Below, in pieces: positions 54,424 through 62,290 of a stretch of 64,000 nucleotides of DNA. Origin of the DNA: Flagellimonas maritima (lineage in GTDB: Bacteria; Bacteroidota; Bacteroidia; Flavobacteriales; Flavobacteriaceae); the NCBI RefSeq assembly GCF_003269425.1, contig NZ_CP030104.1, forward strand, positions 1,483,501 through 1,547,500. Reading direction: 5' to 3'. The stretch's first letter is position 1, and each line of letters begins with the position of its first letter. Below the pieces are notes generated by a model that ran no database searches, was not told where the DNA came from, and worked only from the letters and a program-made list of their open reading frames with translations. Made by a program: the position numbers and the translations under genes.

Positions 54424-55413
54424 TTAGGAATTCTTCTTTTCTCGTTTGGCATCTTTTCGCTTTTTACGTTCAAACGCCTTTTTGTAGACCCTGAAGTCAC
54501 TACGACTAAAGGGACAGACCTTTAAACATACCCCGCAACCGTAATTTTTATGGAAATATGGGTAGCATAATTTGTTGTCTACGTGCGTAAGCGCGCCGCC
54601 TTCCCGCTGTATGGCCTTTTCGTATAACGCCTTTGGCGGGCACTTCTTGATGCACCGCCCGCACATATCACAAAAATTGCGTATCCATTGATGTGGATTG
54701 TTTTCCTTATCGGCGAAAGGTAGATTTTCGATACTGGTCATCACGGCCGCCAGGCGTACCCTGGGCCCCAATTTTTCGGTAAGCAGTACCCCATTTCGCC
54801 CTACGTAGCCCAGACCGGCATCCTGTGCCACAGGCGGCAAGATAATATTGCCCCTGACGGAATGGGAAGCGTGGGCGCCATACTTTTTAAGCCTTAGAAA
54901 ACGCGCCAATTTATTGGCCGTGCCACCTACATCTTTATAGGTCTCTTGTATCATCACCTCGGTGTTCATACTCGGGGCTTCCATAATGCGCTGTTCGTTC
55001 ATCTCCTGCGCCAGTACAACGACATTGTCGTACTTTACCGCTGTATGGTCAAAAATATAATCGGGATTTAATTTTGTATAGCCTATCATACTCACTTTAT
55101 GTGCTTTACAAAAGGTCTCAATATCGGCAAGCAGGGTCGGGCTGGCTATGGTTCTCGGTTTTTTCGGGTCCATTGCCAAAGATTTGGTCATATGAAAATT
55201 ACCGAACATTGATTGTGCTATCATCGGCAACACTTTAAAGAAAAATGTCTTTTTCTCGGTGCTTTCTTCGGGAATGTTCATACCGCCGGCCGCTAAAAAG
55301 TCAAAACTTTTACGTGCATACGGCCCTGGTTGTACAAAGCCCGATTTGCCCTTAAGTCTTTTTTCTAAAACCTCAAGTTGCCCCATCAATTTTTTACTGA
55401 ACCACTGTATCAT
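54424..55413 (-). CDS. 4Fe-4S double-cluster protein, QueG/reductive-dehalogenase-like fold
   Basis: The 329-residue protein has a central epoxyqueuosine-reductase-like region (GLGYVGRNGVLLTEKLGPRVRLAAV). Two [4Fe-4S] motifs follow: CDMCGRCIKKCPPKA near residue 243 and YGCGVCLKVCPF near 295. No signal peptide and no cobalamin-binding motif are obvious. The reaction is unknown. It is inserted between the ATPases and permeases of the export operon with gaps of about 11 bases, so it is a true operon member and may couple redox chemistry to the exporter's substrate. Confidence 0.82.
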   Translation of the reverse strand: MIQWFSKKLMGQLEVLEKRLKGKSGFVQPGPYARKSFDFLAAGGMNIPEESTEKKTFFFKVLPMIAQSMFGNFHMTKSLAMDPKKPRTIASPTLLADIETFCKAHKVSMIGYTKLNPDYIFDHTAVKYDNVVVLAQEMNEQRIMEAPSMNTEVMIQETYKDVGGTANKLARFLRLKKYGAHASHSVRGNIILPPVAQDAGLGYVGRNGVLLTEKLGPRVRLAAVMTSIENLPFADKENNPHQWIRNFCDMCGRCIKKCPPKALYEKAIQREGGALTHVDNKLCYPYFHKNYGCGVCLKVCPFSRSDFRVYKKAFERKKRKDAKREKKNS

Positions 55414-55424
55414 ACGTATCGCTT

Positions 55425-56153
55425 TTAGTTTCTGACCAATTTTAAAAATACCTCGTCCATCGTTTCGGTGTTGAACTGTTCCTTCAATTTATCGGGCGTG
55501 TCCAGCGCCTCGATTTTTCCATCGACCATAATGGATACACGGTCACAATACTCGGCCTCGTCCATATAATGGGTGGTCACAAAAATCGTCCTGCCCTTTT
55601 TTGCGGCTTCATAAATGGCTTCCCAAAATTGCCTGCGTACTTGTGGGTCTACACCGCCCGTGGGTTCGTCCATAAATACGATGGCCGGGTCGTGCACCAT
55701 TGAGATGGCAAAGGCCAGGCGCTGTTTCCAGCCCAAGGGTAGGGCGCCCACCACTTTTTTAGCAACATCCTTCAAGTTCAGCTCTTCTAAAATTTCAGCC
55801 GTTTTTTCTTGGATACGCTTTCGCGAAAGCCCATAAATGCCCCCATAAAATTCAATGTTCTGGTTGACGGATAAATCTTCGTACAGACTAAACTTTTGTG
55901 ACATATACCCGATGCGCTCCTTGATTTTGTCCGTCTCGTTGATAACGTCCAGTCCCGCTACGGTGCCGTTGCCCGAGGTGGGTTTGCTCAGCCCGTTGAG
56001 CATTTTCATTGCTGTGGTCTTGCCGGCACCGTTCGCCCCCAAAAAACCGAATATCTCGCCCTTGTACACGTCGAACGTGATGGCATCCACGGCCGTGAAA
56101 TCGCCAAATTTCTTGGTCAAATCCTGAACCTCTATGACTTTTTCATTAGTCAT
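55425..56153 (-). CDS. ABC ATPase, second half of a YbhF-type pair
   Basis: The 242-residue nucleotide-binding protein has Walker A GANGAGKTTAMK, Q-loop GYMSQKFSLYEDLS, Walker B AIVFMDEPTGGVDP and a normal H-loop (VTTHYMDEAEYC). The signature is degenerate (ALPLGWKQRLAFA instead of LSGGQ), as in the C-terminal half of E. coli YbhF. With the ATPase at 56187 it makes a heterodimer that powers the two permeases. It contains one copy of GCTTTCGCGAAAGC (55817-55830). Confidence 0.93.
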   Translation of the reverse strand: MTNEKVIEVQDLTKKFGDFTAVDAITFDVYKGEIFGFLGANGAGKTTAMKMLNGLSKPTSGNGTVAGLDVINETDKIKERIGYMSQKFSLYEDLSVNQNIEFYGGIYGLSRKRIQEKTAEILEELNLKDVAKKVVGALPLGWKQRLAFAISMVHDPAIVFMDEPTGGVDPQVRRQFWEAIYEAAKKGRTIFVTTHYMDEAEYCDRVSIMVDGKIEALDTPDKLKEQFNTETMDEVFLKLVRN

Positions 56154-56186
56154 TTACCTAGTTTTTTTTGCTTTGAGCTTTCATAT

Positions 56187-57116
56187 TCAGTCGGTTTTAG
56201 TGGGTACCTCAGGTTTTTTGGATAAATCCAAAAAGATATCCTCTACGGTGGCTTCAATTTTTTTTACTTCTTCGACGGGAATGTTTTCCAATTTAATGTG
56301 CTGCCCGATATTCTTTATTTCCATCGGTTCTTTGGTAATCAAGTGGATGTATTCGCCAAAGGGCAAGGCGCTCTCGGTGTAGTCTTGTTTTCTGAGAAAG
56401 AGCAGGGTCTCATAAATGTCGTTTGTTTTGATGGCGTACAGCGGTTTTTTAAAATCAGCTATCATTTTTTCGGGTGCGTCGATGGATAGAATCTTTCCTT
56501 CTTGTATCAGCGCAATCCTGTCGCACAGACTAGCTTCGTCCATATAGGGCGTACTCACTAAAATGGCGATGTTCTTTTCCTTAAGGCTCTTGAGCATATC
56601 CCAAAATTCCTTCCGGCTTACGGCATCGACACCCGTAGTAGGTTCATCCAAAAAAAGGACTTCCGGCTTATGAATCAGGGCGCAGCACAGGGCCAGTTTT
56701 TGCTTCATCCCGCCGGAAAGATTGCCCGCCAAACGGTCTTTAAAGGGTTCTATCTGTACGTAGATATCCTTGACCAAATCGTAATTCTCCTCAATCGTGG
56801 TGCCGAAAATAGTCGCGAAAAACGAGAGGTTTTCCTCGACGCTCAAATCCTGATACAGTGAAAATCGCCCGGGCATATAGCCCACTCGTTTGCGTATCTC
56901 TTTGTACGCTTTGACCACATCGTGGCCCACTACCGTGGCGTTTCCTTCATCTGCCAGCAACAGGGTAGTCAAAATCCTGAACAATGTGGATTTACCGGCA
57001 CCATCGGGACCGATGAGTCCAAAAAGTTCGCCATCGGCCACCTCAAAACTTATGTTTTCAAGGGCCCTGATATCGCCATAGGATTTTGATATGTTATCGA
57101 TGTATATTGCCGCCAT
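56187..57116 (-). CDS. ABC ATPase, first half of a YbhF-type pair
   Basis: The 309-residue nucleotide-binding protein has Walker A GPDGAGKSTLFR, Q-loop GYMPGRFSLYQDLS, signature NLSGGMKQKLALC and Walker B VLFLDEPTTGVD. The H-loop histidine is replaced by proline (VSTPYMDEASLC). A ~70-residue C-terminal extension follows. The pattern equals the N-terminal half of YbhF. Its ATG overlaps the adaptor stop (TAATG). Confidence 0.93.
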   Translation of the reverse strand: MAAIYIDNISKSYGDIRALENISFEVADGELFGLIGPDGAGKSTLFRILTTLLLADEGNATVVGHDVVKAYKEIRKRVGYMPGRFSLYQDLSVEENLSFFATIFGTTIEENYDLVKDIYVQIEPFKDRLAGNLSGGMKQKLALCCALIHKPEVLFLDEPTTGVDAVSRKEFWDMLKSLKEKNIAILVSTPYMDEASLCDRIALIQEGKILSIDAPEKMIADFKKPLYAIKTNDIYETLLFLRKQDYTESALPFGEYIHLITKEPMEIKNIGQHIKLENIPVEEVKKIEATVEDIFLDLSKKPEVPTKTD

Positions 57117-58027
57117 TAGTTCGTAGTGGGTTTTTGGAACACGACCTCGCCCGGCATTCCTATTTTGAGATAGCCGTCGTTCGGTACGCTTACTTCAATG
57201 GCATAGACCAGATTCACACGCTCTTCTTTGGTCTCTATGGTCTTTGGGGTAAATTCCGCCTCACTGGCAATCCAGGTCACGGTACCGTTCAGTTCCTTAT
57301 AACTGTCCTCGCCCTCATCGACCAGCACGGTTACCCTGTCGTTAAGTTTGACGTTCTGCAAGATAGTGGCACTGGTGTAAGCTTTTAGTTTTAGCGTATC
57401 GAGGTTGGCGACTTTGTACAGGGGCGACCCGTTGCTTACAAGTTCGCTGGGCTCTGCAAAAGTGGTCAGTATTGTACCGCTGAGCGGATTGATAATCTTA
57501 CAGTCTTTGATTTGCTTTTCGATAAGCTGTATCTGCGCTTTTAAGGGTTCTTCTTCGGAAAGGACGCCCCGATTGGCCACGCCTACGCTGCGTCTAGCGG
57601 ATGCAATCTGCTGTTGTACCACCCCGATACGGCCCTCGTAATCGTCCAATTGTTTTTGGGTCGCCGCTTTCTGCGCAAAAAGTCGCTGGGTACGGTCGCG
57701 CTCCCGTTGCAGGTTTTTTAAATCTTCCTGAAGGATGGCAATTTCCGGACCGGCCTCCTGGGTGCGCAGGTTCAGGGCGTTCAACTGAGCCTTTAGCCTG
57801 ACTTTTTCCAGATAGCGCTGGGTGGTATCTATCAAACCCAATTGCTGACCGGCTTCAACGCGGTCACCTTCTTCTATACCGAATTTCAGAAGCTCCCCGT
57901 TGCCCTTTGCGCTCACGGTCACGGTGGTGGCCTCAAAATTTCCGTAGGCATCAGATTTTGAATCGTCCCCACAGGATGCTATGACTAAACTGAGGCTGAG
58001 AAAAAGAAGATTGTAGAGGTAGTTCAT
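57116..58027 (-). CDS. HlyD-family adaptor lipoprotein (YbhG-like)
   Basis: The 303-residue membrane-fusion protein is anchored by lipidation (LSLVIASCGDDSKSD). It has the biotinyl-lipoyl start (TVSAKGNGELLKFGIEEGDRVEAGQQLGLID in two strands), a long coiled coil (NLQRERDRTQRLFAQKAATQKQLDDYE) and KIINPLSGTILTTFAEPSELVSNGSPLYKVA. I start at ATG 58025-58027, where the lipoprotein signal begins. It links the ABC exporter to the TolC-type protein encoded just upstream. Confidence 0.9.
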   Translation of the reverse strand: MNYLYNLLFLSLSLVIASCGDDSKSDAYGNFEATTVTVSAKGNGELLKFGIEEGDRVEAGQQLGLIDTTQRYLEKVRLKAQLNALNLRTQEAGPEIAILQEDLKNLQRERDRTQRLFAQKAATQKQLDDYEGRIGVVQQQIASARRSVGVANRGVLSEEEPLKAQIQLIEKQIKDCKIINPLSGTILTTFAEPSELVSNGSPLYKVANLDTLKLKAYTSATILQNVKLNDRVTVLVDEGEDSYKELNGTVTWIASEAEFTPKTIETKEERVNLVYAIEVSVPNDGYLKIGMPGEVVFQKPTTN

Positions 58028-58103
58028 ATCCGTGAAAAAAGGCACTTGCGGTCGGTGCAAAAGAGTTTTTGATTTTTTTATGGATGCTTTCATTTTCATG
58101 AAG

Positions 58104-59381
58104 TTAAAGCTGCCCGATAAGGGTCAGGTAGTTGATTTTTGTTTGAAGCAATTCGATACGGTTGAGTTCCAGTTGCTGTTCTGCATTGATTTTTGCATTG
58201 AGCTGGGTAATGTACTCGCTGGAATTGATAATCCCATTGTCCAGCTGGACTTTGGACTGTCTTAGAATTTCGGTCCGCAAGGCCACGATTTGCTCGTTGT
58301 TCTCGATTTGGGAGGCTATGGTCTCCATCTCTTTGAGGTACTCCTTACGCTGGTTTTCCAGGTCGAAGAGAAATACTTCCCGATCCACCTCGATTTGCTC
58401 CTGTTGTATTTTTAGCTTTTCCCTTTCCGTCTTGCTTTTGCCAAAGTTGAAAAGGCTCCAGTTGAGCTGAACCCCGCCCAAGGAATAGGTCGAAGTTTCA
58501 AAGTCGGCAAAATTTACCGGATTGGGATTTCCCACGCCGCTTTCGGCATATAACGATATTTTCGGTTTCGTACTGGCGGCAATGGACGCTTCCCGGGCGG
58601 CAATGAGGGATTTTTGACTATCGTACAGCTCATTTTCGGGCCTTTTGATGTCATTGCCTGCTGTGACTATCAATCCCTCGGGGGTAACGAATTGCACATC
58701 CTCGGAAAGCGTCTTGCCAGTTAATTGTTCCAACAAGCTTATATAAGTATCGGTATTGCCGCGTACCTCCAGCTGGTCTTTAAGCAGCTCAAGACGGCGC
58801 ACCTTTAGTTTGGAAACCTCAGACTCCAGTACGGTACCGTTATCATAACCGGCCTGCAGGGTCTCGATGTTGGTCCTGATATCTTCGAGGGAATTTTGAA
58901 GGATGGTATCTTGCTTTCGCGAAAGCGTGGTGGCAAATACCAAATTGTTGACCCGGTCTTTGAGGGTACGGAGTTGCACCTGTAGCGATTGCCGCTCTAC
59001 GTTAGCCGATGCCTTTTCAAGGCTGCGCTGTGCGCTTTTCATACCGCCGTCGTACACATCATAGTTGAGATTAAGGGCGGCGTTCCAGGTTTCAAGGGGT
59101 GCTTCCAGTGTGGTGCTTCCCAGCGGAATCTCAAAATTTTCGGTTTGGTACTGCGCCCTTCCCTTGGCACTGAGCGAGGGAAGACCGTCCCTTTTGATAA
59201 TCTCAAGGTTTACGGCCTCCAGTCGGTCGATGATTTCGGTATCATCGATAAGCGGGTAATTGGTATTTGCCCATTGATAGGCCTCTTGCAAGGTGATTTT
59301 TTTGTCCTGCATATCTTGTGCCACGGCCATCGTATACAAGAAAAAAGCCAGCCCGCAGGCCGTCAATCGAATGTTTCTCAT
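58104..59381 (-). CDS. TolC-family outer-membrane protein (ABC partner)
   Basis: The 425-residue protein has a signal peptide (LTACGLAFFLYTMAVAQ) and two TolC hairpin repeats (ITLQEAYQWANTNYPLIDD ... ETWNAALNLNYDVYDGGMKSAQRSLEKA; GVQLNWSLFNFGKSKTEREKLKIQQ). It is the first structural gene after the operator region and completes a tripartite ABC pump. It contains one copy of GCTTTCGCGAAAGC (58913-58926). Confidence 0.92.
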   Translation of the reverse strand: MRNIRLTACGLAFFLYTMAVAQDMQDKKITLQEAYQWANTNYPLIDDTEIIDRLEAVNLEIIKRDGLPSLSAKGRAQYQTENFEIPLGSTTLEAPLETWNAALNLNYDVYDGGMKSAQRSLEKASANVERQSLQVQLRTLKDRVNNLVFATTLSRKQDTILQNSLEDIRTNIETLQAGYDNGTVLESEVSKLKVRRLELLKDQLEVRGNTDTYISLLEQLTGKTLSEDVQFVTPEGLIVTAGNDIKRPENELYDSQKSLIAAREASIAASTKPKISLYAESGVGNPNPVNFADFETSTYSLGGVQLNWSLFNFGKSKTEREKLKIQQEQIEVDREVFLFDLENQRKEYLKEMETIASQIENNEQIVALRTEILRQSKVQLDNGIINSSEYITQLNAKINAEQQLELNRIELLQTKINYLTLIGQL

Positions 59382-59397
59382 CTACTTTAATTAAAAA

Positions 59398-59450
59398 GTT
59401 AAACTAATTGGTTAACACAAAGATATAAAAAAGTTTAACCAATTGGTTAA
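59398..59450 (-). promoter_or_regulatory. TetR-type operator pair around the operon promoter
   Basis: A perfect palindrome TTAACCAATTGGTTAA lies at 59435-59450. A close copy, GTTAAACTAATTGGTTAAC, lies at 59398-59416. Between them, on the - strand, is TATCTTTG (59418-59425), a perfect TAnnTTTG -7 element. The upstream palindrome covers the -33 region and the downstream one the start site, the expected layout for TetR repression. The leader to the TolC ATG is about 30 bases. Confidence 0.8.
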
Positions 59451-59457
59451 TTTTATA

Positions 59458-60078
59458 TTAAGATTGGGTGAAGGAATCTTTTAGCACATTGATTACAATC
59501 GTCTTACGCTCTTGCATCATTGCGAGAAAGTCTTTTTCCGGCAGATCGAGCATCGTGATAAAGATGGATTTTGCGATAAACGGAAAGTTGATGAGTGACA
59601 TCACCGTCAGAATAAAATGGTTTGGGGGCACGGGTCTGAGTATTCGCTGCTCCTGTTCTTGAAGGTATTGATGGATAAATGCGGGAAGAATCCCGTTTTC
59701 CATCATTTTGGATTTGAGCTTGGTCTGGAACGATTGCTGTCCGCGTGACATTTCGCTCAATAGAAATAAGGGAATATGGGGGTTTTTGCTCATCGTGTCA
59801 ATGTAGTTATTGACCAACCGCTCCATTTTTTCCATTATGGTACCGTTATACTGAAAGGCGGGAAACATATTGGCCACCGACAAGTCTACGGCTTCCTCTA
59901 AAATCTTGCTGAACAACGCTTCCTTGCTCCTAAAATAATAGTGCAGCATTGCCTTGTTGATGTTTGCCTCATCTGCAATTTCCTGCATGCGTGCCCCATC
60001 ATAACCTTTTTCTATAAAAACTCTTTTGGCAGCTTTCAGAATTTCGGCCTCGGTATCTTTCTTTATTGGCTTGTCCAT
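59458..60078 (-). CDS. TetR/AcrR-family repressor (CecR-like position)
   Basis: The 206-residue protein has the N-terminal TetR HTH (EILKAAKRVFIEKGYDGARMQEIADEANINKAMLHYYFRSKEALF in the first 60 residues) and a helical ligand domain. I start at ATG 60076-60078; an upstream TTG at 60096 falls inside its own -7 element. The gene precedes the ABC operon in the same direction. The E. coli counterpart CecR controls ybhGFSR, so local control is the natural reading. Confidence 0.9.
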   Translation of the reverse strand: MDKPIKKDTEAEILKAAKRVFIEKGYDGARMQEIADEANINKAMLHYYFRSKEALFSKILEEAVDLSVANMFPAFQYNGTIMEKMERLVNNYIDTMSKNPHIPLFLLSEMSRGQQSFQTKLKSKMMENGILPAFIHQYLQEQEQRILRPVPPNHFILTVMSLINFPFIAKSIFITMLDLPEKDFLAMMQERKTIVINVLKDSFTQS

Positions 60079-60093
60079 CTTTATGTATTTACA

Positions 60094-60138
60094 CAAAGAT
60101 GCAAAATTATTAACTAGCGGTTGAACCGAATGGTTGAA
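60094..60138 (-). promoter_or_regulatory. Promoter and operator of the TetR gene
   Basis: On the - strand CATCTTTG (60094-60101) is one base off TAnnTTTG. TTGAACCGAATGGTTGAA at 60121-60138 keeps the AACC-N4-GGTT core of the operon operators and covers the -33 region. This predicts autoregulation. Confidence 0.6.
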
Positions 60139-60312
60139 TTCAAGTCAAATCCCGTAACGATTTTGTGCTTAATTCAATTGTTCAAATTTTCCGTTCTATA
60201 TTTTATGGTATTTTTACCTCAGCATTTTAGCGGGAAAAATAAGACCGCACTAATACTTAAATCAAATGTAAAGCTCTTGATGTTGCTCGTCATGGGTGAT
60301 ACAGCTATGGCA

Positions 60313-60873
60313 ATGGAACTTCTTAAAACCTACATAAATTCAAAAATAAATATCGACGAGGCGACCCTAGACACTATTTTGGGTGCTTTTGAAAACAAAA
60401 CCTTTGAGAAGGATACGCCCATTATCAAAATGGGGCAGTATGTCACCAAATATTATTTCATTGCAAGTGGCGGTGCGAGAATCGTGATTGAGACCCCCGA
60501 AAAAGAGATTACGGCCTGGCTTATTTTTGAAAATAAGTTTTTTACCGATTTGGAATCACTGCGGTCCGGGCAACAGTCCAAAGCAAAGGTATTGAGCATC
60601 GACAGGACGGAAATCTTCAGCATCAAGGCGAGGAAGATGCACGAATTTTACACCGAGTTCCCAGAGTGGCAAAAATTTGGCCGAATTATTATGGAGGATG
60701 CCTTTTTGGATGTGGTGAACAGCCTGATTTCTTTTCAGGTGATGGATGCGGAAACCCGCTACCTCGAAATGCTCAAAAAATCCAACGCCATCAATCGGGT
60801 TCCGCTCAAACAACTGGCATCCTATCTGGGCATTACCCCAAATTCGCTTAGCCGCATCCGAAAGAATATCTAA
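60313..60873 (+). CDS. Crp/Fnr-family transcriptional regulator
   Basis: The 186-residue protein has a cyclic-nucleotide-binding-like beta barrel (FEKDTPIIKMGQYVTKYYFIASGGARIVI) and a C-terminal HTH (VPLKQLASYLGITPNSLSRIRKNI). I start at ATG 60313 (or 60307); starts further upstream add a hydrophobic tail foreign to the family. It lacks the cysteines of Fnr. It reads toward the DUF6268-NmrA group and may act on the palindrome at 61141. Confidence 0.88.
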   Translation: MELLKTYINSKINIDEATLDTILGAFENKTFEKDTPIIKMGQYVTKYYFIASGGARIVIETPEKEITAWLIFENKFFTDLESLRSGQQSKAKVLSIDRTEIFSIKARKMHEFYTEFPEWQKFGRIIMEDAFLDVVNSLISFQVMDAETRYLEMLKKSNAINRVPLKQLASYLGITPNSLSRIRKNI

Positions 60874-60945
60874 AAACCGGGCGCTTCTTCCTTAGGATTC
60901 AAACAGACACTTCATCTATCTCCTGATGAAAGTTATGCTACTTAC

Positions 60946-61018
60946 GCTTTCGCGAAATGGAGCCTGCGACATTCACGACCATAGGGAGAGCGAAGCGGTA
61001 AAGCGTCGCAATGACAGG
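60946..61018. repeat. REP-like intergenic element with TTTCGCGAAA palindrome
   Basis: GCTTTCGCGAAA at 60946-60957 is followed by an imperfect inverted repeat (CCTGCGACATT at 60963 against its partner GTCGCAATGACAGG ending 61018) with AGAGCGAAGCGG between. The reverse strand reads CTGTCATTGCGA ... GCTTCGCT, the hallmark of the dispersed CATTGCGA/AGCGAAGC elements common in Bacteroidota. It lies in the 484-base gap between the Crp-type gene and the DUF6268 gene. Confidence 0.55.
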
Positions 61019-61140
61019 TACTACACCCATCTAAGCATTGCAGCAGCAAGGAGAAAAGCTATGCGCTACATCCCATCCTACTCCATTTTGTGGTCTTTCC
61101 GGATGGCTTTTAAGGCAAAAAATACATCCAGACAGATTAG

Positions 61141-61184
61141 TTACCATATGGTAATTTGACCGGCACTTTATCGGGGCATCTTTG
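61141..61184 (+). promoter_or_regulatory. Promoter with upstream 14-bp palindrome
   Basis: TTACCATATGGTAA (61141-61154) is a perfect palindrome directly before TTG (61156-61158). An 18-base spacer and CATCTTTG (61177-61184), one base off the -7 consensus, follow. A second inverted repeat, ATTTAG-TTAG-CTAAAT, lies just downstream of the predicted start. The ~165-base leader before the ATG at 61358 can also fold (ACTTTGC with GCAAAGT). An activator site at the palindrome is inferred. Confidence 0.5.
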
Positions 61185-61357
61185 TACCATAGAAATTTAG
61201 TTAGCTAAATGATGATGGTCATACACATTGCATACCGCGATTCCGATTTTACTTTGCCCTGCTTGGGAGGCTCCTCATTTCCTCAAAAAGCAAAGTCGCG
61301 ATACACGACAAGATTCAACGACCATCTCATTTTATAAAATTTTAAAATAATAAACCG

Positions 61358-62290
61358 ATGAAAAAATATTTGGTATTACTTTTTATGACTCTGCTCAGTT
61401 ACGGCGCATTTGCCCAAGTTACGGGCGAAGTCAATGTGCTGGACAGGGATGTGTTCTATCTGCACTACACGCCCGAAACTGCGATTTCTGATGACATCGA
61501 TTATCAAAAATGGACCACCAAAGTAGGTCTGCCACCGCTACGGTTAGGCAAACTGTCTTTGTTCAATACGCTGGGCCTTGACAGGCATCAATTTGAATAC
61601 AATGCCACAACCGCGGCACTCGATACCCGAAATCTGGAGACTTTCTATAACGCCAACTATAGCTTGTTCGCCACCTATAAACTTTCGGACAAGTGGTCGC
61701 TCAACACGCTTTTGACGCCTTTTGCGATTTCTAATTTTAAAGGGGATTTTTCATTGGACGAAGTCGAGTTCAACGGAAACCTGTTCTTGGAACGTACCTT
61801 TTACCGGAGAAATGGCGGGTATTTTCAGGTCGGTCTGGGTGTAGGCTATATGACCCTGAACGGCACCACCCAATTGACACCCATTTCCCAAATTAAGGCA
61901 CGATTGAACGAGAAGTGGTCTTTTGTACTGGGCTTGCCTAACACTTACGTGAAATATGATTTTCACCCCTCACATTCTATCAAATTGCTGGGCGACCTCA
62001 ATGATTTTTCTGCTCGTCTCAACGGTTCAGGCTCTGTCCTGACGGGCGCGGAGGCAGAAAATGCGGTATTTACGACCATTTCCGGCGGACTCGAATACAA
62101 TTTCTGGATCACCAAATCCTTCGGATTAATGGCAAAGGGCACCTATCCCGTCTGGGGCGATTATGAACTGAGGGATGGCGATAACGACACATCCTTCGAA
62201 TTTGACACCTCCTTTTCGCAGCCTTTCTTTAGTGTTGGCATCAAGTTCAACCCTATCAGGTCTTTACAAAACAGTCTAAAACCTTTATAA
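61358..62290 (+). CDS. DUF6268-type outer-membrane beta-barrel protein (paralogue 3)
   Basis: The 310-residue protein has a signal peptide (YLVLLFMTLLSYGAFAQ) and a barrel with the family landmark LNEKWSFVLGLPNTYVKYDFHPSHS. It aligns with LNEHWSYSIGLP at 39223 and NNNWTLMLGFP at 35368 but lacks their ANNSD loop, so it is the most distant of the three. It is the first gene of a group with the small membrane protein and the NmrA-like gene, whose starts overlap in series. Confidence 0.75.
   Translation: MKKYLVLLFMTLLSYGAFAQVTGEVNVLDRDVFYLHYTPETAISDDIDYQKWTTKVGLPPLRLGKLSLFNTLGLDRHQFEYNATTAALDTRNLETFYNANYSLFATYKLSDKWSLNTLLTPFAISNFKGDFSLDEVEFNGNLFLERTFYRRNGGYFQVGLGVGYMTLNGTTQLTPISQIKARLNEKWSFVLGLPNTYVKYDFHPSHSIKLLGDLNDFSARLNGSGSVLTGAEAENAVFTTISGGLEYNFWITKSFGLMAKGTYPVWGDYELRDGDNDTSFEFDTSFSQPFFSVGIKFNPIRSLQNSLKPL

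Noticed and set aside
60121..60312. N-terminal extension of the Crp/Fnr protein
   Set aside because: The extra 64 residues are hydrophobic and foreign to the family, and the segment overlaps the operator of the divergent TetR gene.
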